Of a DNA stretch of 7,568 nucleotides, positions 1 to 6,826 are shown piece after piece. Origin of the DNA: Syntrophomonadaceae bacterium (GTDB taxonomy: Bacteria; Bacillota; Dethiobacteria; DTU022; UBA8154); the NCBI GenBank assembly GCA_003561325.1, contig PWWY01000207.1, positions 1 to 7,568 of the forward strand. The letters run 5' to 3'. The translations under genes were made by a program, and so were the position numbers. Position 1 is the first letter of the stretch; each line of letters begins with the position of its first letter. The notes beneath the pieces were generated by a model. It worked only from the letters and a program-made list of their open reading frames with translations, was not told where the DNA came from and ran no database searches.

Positions 1-828
1 CTTCTGGAGTATCCTGAGCAGCGCCGCCTGGACAGGTAAAGCAATCTCGCCGATTTCCTTTAAGAAGAGGGTGCCCCCTTCGGCCCGGGAGATCACTCCG
101 GTCATTCCCTGGCCGTTTCTAGCCGACACTTCTTCATAACCGAAGAGCTCTTTTGTTAATATTTCCTGGGGGCAGGCCTTACAGTTCACGCTGATAAAAG
201 GACCGTATTGCCTGGGACTGGCGCTGTGGATGGCTTGCGCGAACAGTTCTTTGCCCGTTCCCACTTCGCCCTGGAGCAATACAGGGTAGGGGAGCGGCGC
301 AACTTTCTGTGCCATTTTCTTAACCGCGTTCATTGCCGTAGAGCAGCAATGGATGTCTTGGAACGTATGAACTGCAGGAACCCGGGCAAGCATTTTTTCG
401 TCTTGACTGTTTCGATCCAGGCGCCGCAGCCGTTGGTAGAGGCTTTTCAGTTCAGCTACATTGCGAAAAACAACTCGCCTCACTGCACCCAATACTTCAC
501 CTTCGATCACGAGGGGACACCGGTGCACCAGGGCCGTTTTCCCCTTGATGTCTTGCAGCTGGCCGAATTCCTGCTTGTTTCCTGAGCAAAGAAGCTGCAG
601 CTTCGTTTCCGGGATGATTTCTGCTACCGGTTTTCCAAGCGCTTTTTCGGAGGAAATCTGAAGATAATCCTGGCAGCTTTTATTGATAAAGACGACCTCC
701 CCTTCCCGGTTCGCAATAACCAGGGGATCCGGATCCAGATCCAATATTTGCATTAAAACGGCACAGTCTCGACATTCTTTCGTCTTCGTTAGAAATATGC
801 GGTTGAGTTTTGTTTCCAGCGCGTTCAT
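1..828 (-). CDS. PAS-AAA+ transcriptional regulator, sigma-54 activator family, divergent (partial, C-terminus off the left edge)
   Basis: The minus strand reads open from an ATG at 828 to the window edge, giving 276 residues with no stop. Residues about 25-125 look like a PAS sensory domain (LDPDPLVIANREGEVVFINK). A short helical linker follows, then a sigma-54-interaction type AAA+ domain from about 158: Walker A GEVGTGKE (187-194), FISVNCKACP, ELFGYE (227-232) and GGTLFLKEIGE (251-261). Two key elements are abnormal. The sigma-54-contacting GAFTGA loop is replaced by VSARNG (234-239), and the Walker B aspartate is Lys257, followed by the usual Glu258. A CxxC pair (Cys19, Cys22) precedes the PAS domain. 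In the family these proteins hydrolyse ATP to remodel sigma-54 RNA polymerase. This one may instead regulate without doing so, as TyrR-like members do (inference). The DNA-binding end is outside the window. In-frame GTG codons 9 and 15 bases upstream of the ATG are alternative starts; GGGGGTG upstream serves as a weak Shine-Dalgarno for the ATG. Confidence 0.85.
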   Translation of the reverse strand, partial: MNALETKLNRIFLTKTKECRDCAVLMQILDLDPDPLVIANREGEVVFINKSCQDYLQISSEKALGKPVAEIIPETKLQLLCSGNKQEFGQLQDIKGKTALVHRCPLVIEGEVLGAVRRVVFRNVAELKSLYQRLRRLDRNSQDEKMLARVPAVHTFQDIHCCSTAMNAVKKMAQKVAPLPYPVLLQGEVGTGKELFAQAIHSASPRQYGPFISVNCKACPQEILTKELFGYEEVSARNGQGMTGVISRAEGGTLFLKEIGEIALPVQAALLRILQK

Positions 829-891
829 CCTCTTCACCCCCACCCTTTATGGATGATGCATAAATTATTTAAATATTCCGTCTTTACATTC

Positions 892-919
892 ATTATAGCA
901 CATTCAACTCCCCTGATAA
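892..919 (-). promoter_or_regulatory. Sigma-A type promoter of the PAS-AAA+ regulator
   Basis: On the minus strand a perfect -10 box TATAAT (892-897) is preceded by TG one base away (extended -10) and, with a 16-base spacer, by TTATCA (914-919, 4 of 6 matches to TTGACA). Transcription would begin near 885, leaving a leader of about 57 bases before the ATG at 828. This suggests the regulator is transcribed by the housekeeping polymerase rather than by sigma-54. Confidence 0.7.
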
Positions 920-982
920 AGCCTTTCATTCCTTCTAAAGAACAAATAAACGGGGGAAACAATTCCTGCAGGGGGCAACCGT

Positions 983-1035
983 GATCAAGAAAGAGAGCGA
1001 AGGGCTAAAGAACCCGTTCGCTCTCTTTCTTGATC
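983..1035 (-). terminator. Perfect 19-bp inverted repeat, probable transcription end of trkA
   Basis: The arms GATCAAGAAAGAGAGCGAA (983-1001) and its exact complement (1017-1035) flank a 15-base loop in which GGG and CCC can pair further. The hairpin lies about 124 bases beyond the trkA stop and upstream of the regulator's promoter, so a terminator or insulator role for trkA is the simplest reading. No uridine tract follows the stem on the minus strand, which is atypical for an intrinsic terminator. A protein-binding site or mRNA 3'-end stabiliser remains possible. Confidence 0.5.
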
Positions 1036-1158
1036 TTATTCCCGCTTGACGCCTTCTTTGCAAAAAAAAATTCGCATTGCTGGAAATTACTTGAACTGTT
1101 TTGCCGAGGAAAAGCGCAGGCCCTGGTGATCCATCCTTACAACGCAACAGCGGTTTCC

Positions 1159-2568
1159 TTACTGGTAAATATACTTTTCATTGGTTAAGTTCTTTTTCGC
1201 CCTGGCGGAATCCTTCGGAGAAGCAAAAAGCCGGTCGATGTGGTGATTCAAAGTCGGGCTGCAAAAAATAATGACATGGTCGTCGGGCAGCAGGTAATCG
1301 TTGCCCCGGGGCGTAATCACTTTGTCCCCGCGCAGAATGGCGCCGATGAGGATACCGGAAGGAATACCGGCGTGCTGAATTTTCTTATTTGCCACCCTGG
1401 CATCCCCTGGAATGCTCAGTTCCATGACCTCCATTTTACCGTCTTCCAGAAAGGAGAATGAGAAGATGTCACCCTTGCGGATCAGCCTGAGGATCTGGGC
1501 CGCCGTAAGAATCCTGGGGCTGATAATATGCTCAATCCCGATATTCTCAAACAGGGTGTAGTAGTCCTGGTTGATTACTTCACAAATGGTTTTCTTCACG
1601 CCAAAATGCTTGGCCAGGACAGAGGCGAGAATATTCGTGCGGTCGTCTCCCGTAACGGCGACCAGGATGTCCGCATTTTGGATTTCTTCCTGCCGCAGGA
1701 AAGAGAGATCTGTAGCATCCCCCTGCAAAATGAGCGTCCTGGATAACTTGGAGGCAATTAACTGGCAGCATTCGGAGCTCTTCTCAATGATCTTGATATT
1801 GATATTGTTTTTCTTGTTCGCTTCGAGCATTTCCGCCAGCTGAAACCCGATGCGTCCTCCCCCCAGGATTACGACGGTCTGGGTTTTCTGTTCTTTCTTC
1901 TGCACCAGCCAGCCGAGTTCATTGAACATCCCCCGCTGCCCGATGAGAAACAGCTTGTCGCTGGTATGGATCACGGCATCGCCGCTGGGGATCACGAAAT
2001 CGCCGTTTGCCCTTTCAATGGCCGCCACCATGGTATTTTGGGGGAATTGCACTTTATGCAGGGGTTGATTGATCAGCCTGGACTGGGCATCGACCACGAC
2101 GCTGAACATTTTTATCCGGCCCTTGGCAAAGTATTCCGTGTCCCGGATGTCCGGCTCCTTGATCAATTTAACAATTTCAAAGGAAGCCACCCGTTCCGGG
2201 TTAATAAAGATATCAATCCCCAGCTGCTCGTTGCTGAGGACAATGTCTCCCTCGTAATATTCAAGGTTGCGTACCCGGGCAACGGTTATATGGATATCGT
2301 ATTTCTTGGCCAGCAGGCAGGCAATGATATTGACCTCATCAACCTCTGTCACTGCAATCAGCATCTCGGCGCTGCGGATCCCCGCTGCTTCCAGGGCCCT
2401 GGCGCTGGCTCCGTTGCCGGTGTGCACCATGACGTCCAGCTCTTCGTTCAGGCTCCTGGCCTTATCGGGATCCTGCTCAATAATCACCACGTCCTGCTTT
2501 TCGTCGGATAAGAGTTTTGCCAGGGCGGCCCCTACGCCTCCGCCGCCAACAATGATGATCTGCATCAT
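1159..2568 (-). CDS. trkA: Trk/Ktr potassium uptake system NAD-binding regulatory subunit TrkA
   Basis: This is a 469-residue cytoplasmic protein with the duplicated RCK architecture of full-length TrkA. The first RCK_N Rossmann domain has GGGGVG (8-13), with Glu31 ending beta-2 and HTGNGAS near 49-55. An RCK_C domain covers about 145-220. The second Rossmann domain has GGGRIG (236-241), Glu262 and LQGDATD (281-287), and is followed by a second RCK_C (about 370-450). In the family it binds NAD(H) or other nucleotides and gates a TrkH/KtrB-type K+ channel subunit at the membrane. Acidic residues at the end of beta-2 in both modules fit NAD(H) binding. Two adjacent ATG codons (2568 and 2565) follow a good AGAGGAGATG ribosome binding site at 2571-2580; the second ATG has the better spacing and gives the typical MQIIIVG start. 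No channel gene is present in the window. The upstream same-strand gene, 179 bases away, is another Rossmann protein, and no strong separate promoter or terminator is evident between them, so co-transcription is possible. Confidence 0.95.
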   Translation of the reverse strand: MMQIIIVGGGGVGAALAKLLSDEKQDVVIIEQDPDKARSLNEELDVMVHTGNGASARALEAAGIRSAEMLIAVTEVDEVNIIACLLAKKYDIHITVARVRNLEYYEGDIVLSNEQLGIDIFINPERVASFEIVKLIKEPDIRDTEYFAKGRIKMFSVVVDAQSRLINQPLHKVQFPQNTMVAAIERANGDFVIPSGDAVIHTSDKLFLIGQRGMFNELGWLVQKKEQKTQTVVILGGGRIGFQLAEMLEANKKNNINIKIIEKSSECCQLIASKLSRTLILQGDATDLSFLRQEEIQNADILVAVTGDDRTNILASVLAKHFGVKKTICEVINQDYYTLFENIGIEHIISPRILTAAQILRLIRKGDIFSFSFLEDGKMEVMELSIPGDARVANKKIQHAGIPSGILIGAILRGDKVITPRGNDYLLPDDHVIIFCSPTLNHHIDRLFASPKDSARAKKNLTNEKYIYQ

Positions 2569-2747
2569 AACATCTCCTCTGCGTGAACCGCCTGGTGTTT
2601 CATACTGAAATTAAGTCATTTCCTGGATGCGGCTAACCTTGGAAAGGTGAATCCTGGAAGACATCAACTTGATCGACTCGTTTTTAAATATAGAAAATAC
2701 TGCTGAACTCCTCGCCCTGTTCGTTTCATTACTGTTGATTGTGTTGT

Positions 2748-3392
2748 TCACTTCAACTGGAGGCCGTTCATCACGGCGTGGCAGGAACAGGAGGTGCTGA
2801 TCAAAAAATCCCCCTTTCCCCTGGCCCGCAGGCGGTTATTCAATTCCTGCACCGATGTCGCTCGATAACCGCCCAGGCCCGGAGCCAGTTGCACGCTGCG
2901 CACCACGCAGGAAACAAAAGGCTTTACCTCGATGCGCTCCAGCAGCTGGTAGAGCGGTTCTGGCCGGGGCAAACCGGTGACCGTGCAGGTTTTTTCGGGC
3001 TCACTGCAATCGGGCGGGCAGGTAAAATCTGCATAGCTTAAATACAGGGTTCCCTTGTCATCCCGGAACATAAAAGGGAGCTCCAGGTTCATTTCCGGCA
3101 CCGGGATCCGCGCAACCTCATGATCGCGGGCCAGGTCCTGGCAAAGGAATTCGTATAGCAAATGCCGGGGCAACGCCGGAATGATCCAGCAGTCTTCCCG
3201 GATATTTTCCAGCACGGATTGCAGCGCCGCAACGGCGTCGGCGATCCAGACCCGGCCGTTCTCCAGGGAGAGGTCCGCCAGCTGCTCCCCCTCGTGATCG
3301 ATCACGATGATCGGATCGCGGGGAAAATGTCGTCGGATGCCCTGCACCAGGGTTTGGCCGACCCGGCCGTAGCCGAAGATATAAAACTCCAT
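2748..3392 (-). CDS. Uncharacterised Rossmann-fold (TrkA_N-like) protein with a cysteine motif
   Basis: I do not recognise a named family. The ATG at 3392 follows GGGAG with suitable spacing and gives 214 residues; an in-frame GTG at 3410 would add six. Numbering below follows the ATG. The protein opens with MEFYIFGYGRVGQ, a classic beta-1/GxGxxG nucleotide-binding loop (GYGRVG, 7-12). VIVIDHEGEQ-like beta-2 ends in Asp32, and VWIADAVAALQSVL resembles the GDA segment of TrkA_N domains. The second half is different: DFTCPPDCSEPEKTCTVTG holds Cys125, Cys129 and Cys136 (C-x3-C-x6-C), and the extreme C-terminus has STSCSCH (Cys202, Cys204, His205). These could bind a metal or Fe-S cluster or respond to redox state (inference). 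There is no signal peptide or membrane helix, so it is probably cytoplasmic. It has its own strong promoter and lies just upstream of trkA, which suggests a role linked to ion transport or nucleotide/redox sensing, but this is unproven. Confidence 0.8.
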   Translation of the reverse strand: MEFYIFGYGRVGQTLVQGIRRHFPRDPIIVIDHEGEQLADLSLENGRVWIADAVAALQSVLENIREDCWIIPALPRHLLYEFLCQDLARDHEVARIPVPEMNLELPFMFRDDKGTLYLSYADFTCPPDCSEPEKTCTVTGLPRPEPLYQLLERIEVKPFVSCVVRSVQLAPGLGGYRATSVQELNNRLRARGKGDFLISTSCSCHAVMNGLQLK

Positions 3393-3454
3393 TCTCTTCT
3401 CCCTCTGCACGCCTCACTCCGGGCACAAGGTCTCGTTCATATCTCGTAATGCCC

Positions 3455-3483
3455 ATTGTAAACCACTTAACAGGATATGTAAA
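3455..3483 (-). promoter_or_regulatory. Sigma-A promoter for the Rossmann protein (and possibly trkA)
   Basis: On the minus strand TTTACA (3478-3483, 5 of 6 matches to TTGACA) and TACAAT (3455-3460, 5 of 6 matches to TATAAT) are separated by exactly 17 bases. Transcription would start near 3448, about 56 bases before the ATG at 3392. It lies downstream of the acyl-CoA ligase terminator, so it opens a new transcription unit. Confidence 0.75.
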
Positions 3484-3515
3484 GCACGGAAAATGAACGA
3501 CCGGCAGATAGTAAT

Positions 3516-3544
3516 ACCACCGGGTGCCTGGGCGACCCGGTGGT
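3516..3544 (-). terminator. Probable terminator of the acyl-CoA ligase gene
   Basis: A perfect 10-bp GC-rich stem, ACCACCGGGT (3516-3525) and ACCCGGTGGT (3535-3544), with a 9-base loop lies 44 bases past the ligase stop codon. On the minus strand it is followed by an AT-rich but not T-only stretch (ATTACTATCT), so it is a plausible though imperfect intrinsic terminator. Confidence 0.65.
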
Positions 3545-3587
3545 GATCTTTATCTGTAATAAGGAACCGGTGAGCGCAACTGCTGTC

Positions 3588-5276
3588 TCACGATTTCTCC
3601 TTCTCCTGCTTTTGTTTTTCCACTTCTTCTTCGACCAGGACGCGGCGCAGGATCTTACCGATCATGGTCTTGGGAAGCTCACTGCGAAATTCAACCGTTT
3701 TAGGTACCTTGTATTTCGCCAAATTCCCGGATAAGTACTCCAGGATCTCTTTCTCCGTCAGGGTTTCGCCTTCTTTGGGCACGATATAGGCCTTTAAGGT
3801 TTCACCGCGGTACGGATCGGGAATACCGGCCACGGCGGCCTCCTGGATTTTCTCATGGGCATAAAGGACTTCTTCAATTTCCCTGGGGTAGATGTTGTAT
3901 CCCCCGGCGATGACCATGTCTTTCTTGCGGTCCACGACAAAGAAATAGCCCTCTTCATCCATTTTGGCGATATCCCCGGTATGCAACCAGCCATCCCGCA
4001 GTGCCTGGGCCGTCTCTTCGGGCATATTCAGGTAACCCTGCATCACCTGGGGACCCTTGACAACCAGCTCGCCGCTCTCCCCGATATCCAGTTCTTCATC
4101 GGGGTTTTCCGTGTGCACAATCTTGGCCAGTGTATTGGGGAAAGGAAGCCCGATGCTTCCCGGTTTCCGTGTGCCGTAGATGGGATTGGCATGGGTAACG
4201 GGAGAGGATTCCGACAGCCCGTAACCTTCCACCAGTTTCCCCCCGGTGAGCTTTTCAAACTGGCTCTGCACTTCCACCGGTAGGGGGGCGGCCCCGCTGA
4301 TGCAGGCCTTGATGGAGCTCAGGTCATATTTGCTGATTTCCGGGGAGTTGATGATCGCCACGTACATGGTCGGCACCCCGGGGAAAAGCGTCGGCTTTTC
4401 CTTGTCGATCAGCTTGAGGATTTCGTTCAAATCAAAGCGGGGCACCAGGATCAATGATCCGCCGAAGACCAGGGAAAGGTTCAAACAGGTCGTCATCCCG
4501 TAGCTGTGGAAGAAAGGCAGCACGGAGAGGGTGACCTCTTTCCCTTCTTGAAAGTCCGTCAACCAGGCCCGTGTTTGGTAAACATTGGCCACCAGGTTTT
4601 TATGGGTCAAAACGGCCCCCTTGGAAACCCCGGTGGTCCCGCCCGTATAGAGGAAACAGGCTGGCGTACCCACGTCGGCCTGTATCTCCCCGGGGGATAA
4701 GCCGCTTTGCTTTTGTAAAATATCCTGCAGCCACACATCTCCCGACTTTAATTCAACCCGGTCCCCTTCTTTCTTCTCCCGGGCCAGGGTATACAAGAAT
4801 TTCAATACCCCGGGGAAATATTCTTTGATATTCGTCACAATGATCGCCTTGAATTTGAGCTTTTCTTTAATACTCCTGACCATGGGGTAAAAACGGCTCA
4901 AGGTCAGCACCACTTCTGCTTCCGCATCCTTCAATTGATACTCCAGCTCCCTCTCCACGTAGAGAGGGTTGCACGGGATCACGGTGCACCCCGCCTGCAG
5001 GGCGCCGTAAAAAGCCAGGACATACTGGGGGCAGTTGGGCAAATGCAGTGCGACGCGGGAGCCTTCTTTGAGGCCCAGCCCTTTTAAGGCTGCGGCAAAC
5101 TGGTTGACCAGCACGCCCATTTCCTGGTAGCTCTTTTTCCCTCCCATGAAGATGGTCGCCGTATTGGTGGGGAATTCTTTTACTTTTTCATGAAAAAGCT
5201 GGGGCAGTGTCTTTGATGGAATTTCCACGTCTGCCGGTACACCGGGTTCATAAGACGATAACCATATTTTTTCCAT
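3588..5276 (-). CDS. fadD: Long-chain fatty-acid-CoA ligase (AMP-forming acyl-CoA synthetase)
   Basis: This is a 562-residue member of the ANL adenylate-forming superfamily, the usual length for FadD-type ligases. It activates a fatty acid with ATP to an acyl-adenylate and transfers it to CoA, feeding beta-oxidation or lipid synthesis. All core motifs are present: the P-loop YTGGTTGVSKG (210-220), SGAAPLP (327-333), YGLSESSP (352-359), GWLHTGD (429-435), the hinge DRKKDM (449-454), GGYNIYP (458-464) and PKTMIGK with the expected catalytic Lys541. The C-terminal 18 or so residues are a highly charged Lys/Glu tail. The ATG at 5276 follows a strong AAGGAGG site with 9-base spacing. It is divergent from the capA-like gene across a 224-base gap; no convincing promoter for it was found there. 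A weak GCAA-GT-TTGC symmetry at 5377-5386 is the only operator-like element noticed. Exact chain-length preference cannot be read from the sequence, and related medium-chain or aryl-acid ligases share these motifs. Confidence 0.93.
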   Translation of the reverse strand: MEKIWLSSYEPGVPADVEIPSKTLPQLFHEKVKEFPTNTATIFMGGKKSYQEMGVLVNQFAAALKGLGLKEGSRVALHLPNCPQYVLAFYGALQAGCTVIPCNPLYVERELEYQLKDAEAEVVLTLSRFYPMVRSIKEKLKFKAIIVTNIKEYFPGVLKFLYTLAREKKEGDRVELKSGDVWLQDILQKQSGLSPGEIQADVGTPACFLYTGGTTGVSKGAVLTHKNLVANVYQTRAWLTDFQEGKEVTLSVLPFFHSYGMTTCLNLSLVFGGSLILVPRFDLNEILKLIDKEKPTLFPGVPTMYVAIINSPEISKYDLSSIKACISGAAPLPVEVQSQFEKLTGGKLVEGYGLSESSPVTHANPIYGTRKPGSIGLPFPNTLAKIVHTENPDEELDIGESGELVVKGPQVMQGYLNMPEETAQALRDGWLHTGDIAKMDEEGYFFVVDRKKDMVIAGGYNIYPREIEEVLYAHEKIQEAAVAGIPDPYRGETLKAYIVPKEGETLTEKEILEYLSGNLAKYKVPKTVEFRSELPKTMIGKILRRVLVEEEVEKQKQEKEKS

Positions 5277-5426
5277 GAAATTTGTCCTCCTTCAGTTAGA
5301 AACCTGTGATCTCCTGCTGTGACTGCTCTTCATATAGTAGTGTTCTCTGTAGTTCCGAAAAAACCTGCTGTACCGCGCAAGTTTGCTCAAATTATCACAC
5401 TATTCTTCTTGCCTGTAGATGCTGGC

Positions 5427-5455
5427 TTCAATTTTTTTCCTTCCTGTGGTAAAAT
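5427..5455 (+). promoter_or_regulatory. Candidate sigma-A promoter of the CapA-family gene
   Basis: TAAAAT (5450-5455, 5 of 6) is preceded at 17 bases by TTCAAT (5427-5432, a weak -35). A transcript would start near 5462, at the base of the hairpin at 5462-5484, and reach the ATG after about 40 bases. Confidence 0.5.
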
Positions 5456-5461
5456 GAATTG

Positions 5462-5484
5462 ACCGGCGCCTGGATCACGCCGGT
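5462..5484 (+). promoter_or_regulatory. 5'-leader stem-loop ahead of the CapA-family gene
   Basis: Perfect 7-bp arms ACCGGCG (5462-5468) and CGCCGGT (5478-5484) enclose a 9-base loop between the -10 box and the GAGGTG ribosome binding site (5491-5496). It would sit at the 5' end of the mRNA, where such stems often protect the transcript. An operator for a repressor is an alternative. Confidence 0.4.
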
Positions 5485-5500
5485 GGAAACGAGGTGACTC

Positions 5501-6745
5501 ATGGTCAGAAAAGTTTTCCTGCTCGTCACCCTCTGCGCCTTCATCCTGCTGGCCGTTTTGGGCCCGCTGAGTTTTTTAACGGCGGAAACACCTCCCGTGG
5601 CCACCAACAAGCACCCGCGCTTGAGCGGCTACACCCCCGGGGGCTTCTTCCTCGAAAACCGCATTAAAGATCTCTATGCCAAGAGAAGCCCGCTGCTGCA
5701 GGAGTATTTTACCACGGAGGTCACAGTGGCCGCGGCGGGAGATATCATGGTGCACAGCCCCCAGTTTCACAGCGCCTTCGCGCCGGAGACGGGAACCTAT
5801 GATTTCTCCAGGCACTTCATGGAGATCAGCCCGTACCTGCAGCAAGCGGATCTAACCGTGGCCAACCTGGAAACCACCCTGACCGGGCCGGCTTATGCGT
5901 ACAGCGGTTACCCCCGGTTTAATTCGCCGCCGGAACTGGCCGGAAACCTGCGAGAAGCCGGGTTCGATCTGCTCTTCACCGCCAACAATCACTCCCTGGA
6001 CTACGGAGAGACCGGGGTGTTAAACACCATCGCCCACCTGGAAGAGGCGGGGCTGGACTTCGTGGGCACGGCGAGAAACCCCGAGGAACGGGCTGACGGT
6101 TACCGGGTAAATCTGCAGCAGATCGAGCTTGCTTTTTTCGCCTACACGTACGGGACCAACGGCATCCCCGTCCCGCGGGGGAAAGATTACCTGGTTTGCC
6201 TGATCGATGAAGGCCAGATCGTCGCCGATATCCAGCGGGCTAAAGAAAACCAGGGGGCCGATGCCGTGATCATCGCCCTGCACTGGGGACAGGAGTACCA
6301 GCGCTTGCCCACGCCCCAACAGCGCCAGCTGGCCCGGCGTTTGATCGATGCGGGCGCCGATGTGATCGTCGGCACGCATCCCCACGTGATTCAGCCGGTG
6401 GAGTGGATGGAAACGGAACACCACCAGGGACTGGTCTTCTATTCCCTGGGAAATTTCATCTCAAATCAGCGAAACCGCTACCGGGACAGTGGGATTATCG
6501 TCTATTTTACCATCAAGAAAGACCTGGTATTGCAGCAGACAACGGTATCTCTGGCCCACATGGAACCGACCTGGGTTTTACGGAAAAACCAGTTGGGCCC
6601 GGACCGCTATGCCATCTTGCCGGTCAACCCGCTGCTGCTGCAAGAAGAAAAGATGGAAGCGATAGATTTGTCCGGCCAGGAGACGCAGCGCCTGCGGGAG
6701 GTCAAGGAGGAAACAGAGGATATATTCTGGAGATACTGGGAGTAA
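5501..6745 (+). CDS. CapA family protein (poly-gamma-glutamate capsule biosynthesis/metallophosphatase-like)
   Basis: This is a 414-residue protein starting with a short basic end and a hydrophobic segment (about residues 5-27), so it is exported or anchored with the domain outside the cytoplasm. The PGA_cap domain spans about 74-335, with the family's metal-site style motifs in order: GDIMVH (80-85), NLE (122-124), NNHSLDYG (162-169), HWGQEY (261-266), GTHPHVIQ (291-298) and YSLGNFISNQ (314-323). The fold is related to calcineurin-like phosphoesterases. Family members include CapA/PgsA of poly-gamma-glutamate synthesis, but many solitary homologues have no proven capsule role. No capB, capC or other pgs partner is visible here, so the substrate is unknown and I give no symbol. 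The ATG at 5501 has a GAGGTG site with short spacing. The C-terminal 80 residues (about 335-414) are outside the core and end in an acidic, helical stretch. It converges on the small membrane-protein gene. Confidence 0.9.
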   Translation: MVRKVFLLVTLCAFILLAVLGPLSFLTAETPPVATNKHPRLSGYTPGGFFLENRIKDLYAKRSPLLQEYFTTEVTVAAAGDIMVHSPQFHSAFAPETGTYDFSRHFMEISPYLQQADLTVANLETTLTGPAYAYSGYPRFNSPPELAGNLREAGFDLLFTANNHSLDYGETGVLNTIAHLEEAGLDFVGTARNPEERADGYRVNLQQIELAFFAYTYGTNGIPVPRGKDYLVCLIDEGQIVADIQRAKENQGADAVIIALHWGQEYQRLPTPQQRQLARRLIDAGADVIVGTHPHVIQPVEWMETEHHQGLVFYSLGNFISNQRNRYRDSGIIVYFTIKKDLVLQQTTVSLAHMEPTWVLRKNQLGPDRYAILPVNPLLLQEEKMEAIDLSGQETQRLREVKEETEDIFWRYWE

Positions 6746-6755
6746 CCCGTGATGC

Positions 6756-6794
6756 GGAGGATCGCCCTGCACTTCAGCGGGCAGGGTTCCCTCC
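6756..6794 (+). terminator. Probable terminator of the CapA-family gene
   Basis: A two-part stem starts 11 bases after the stop: GGAGG (6756-6760) pairs with CCTCC (6790-6794) and, across a small internal loop, CCCTGC (6765-6770) pairs with GCAGGG (6781-6786). A short ATTTTC tract follows at 6799-6804. It could also act in reverse for the convergent gene. Confidence 0.5.
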
Positions 6795-6808
6795 CGACAT
6801 TTTCATAC

Positions 6809-6826
6809 AGGGCGGTTAAACGCCCT
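6809..6826 (-). terminator. Small hairpin overlapping the stop codon of the membrane-protein gene
   Basis: Perfect 6-bp arms AGGGCG (6809-6814) and CGCCCT (6821-6826) enclose a 6-base loop that contains the minus-strand TAA stop. There is no T tract after it on the minus strand, so its termination role is uncertain; it may work together with the stem at 6756-6794. Confidence 0.3.

Larger units (their letters stand above)
829..1158. other. 330-base intergenic region between trkA and the PAS-AAA+ regulator
   Basis: No convincing gene lies here. It contains the regulator's promoter (892-919), its leader of roughly 57 bases, and a perfect 19-bp inverted repeat (983-1035). A run of nine A (nine T on the minus strand) sits near 1062-1070 with no stable stem in front of it. 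The nonamer CTAAAGAAC occurs twice, at 935-943 and in the loop of the inverted repeat at 1005-1013. A 70-codon minus-strand frame across the region lacks a clear ribosome binding site and runs straight through the hairpin, so I do not call it. Confidence 0.7.

Noticed and set aside
208..585. 125-codon plus-strand open frame
   Set aside because: It is antisense to the PAS-AAA+ coding region, whose motifs are clear on the minus strand.
1062..1070. Run of nine T on the minus strand as an intrinsic terminator for trkA
   Set aside because: No stable GC stem is found immediately before it, so the usual hairpin-plus-U-tract structure is missing.
935..1147. 70-codon open frame on the minus strand between trkA and the regulator
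   Set aside because: No credible ribosome binding site, low-complexity basic composition, and it passes through the perfect inverted repeat at 983-1035.
1966..2511. 181-codon plus-strand open frame
   Set aside because: It is a shadow of trkA on the opposite strand; its length reflects trkA codon bias.
2663..2673. ATCAACTTGAT palindrome upstream of trkA as an operator
   Set aside because: Only 5-bp half-sites, no nearby convincing promoter, and such short symmetries are expected by chance in AT-rich spacers.
5377..5386. GCAA-GT-TTGC symmetry upstream of the acyl-CoA ligase as a fatty-acid regulator site
   Set aside because: The half-sites are only 4 bases and match no regulator consensus I can state with confidence.
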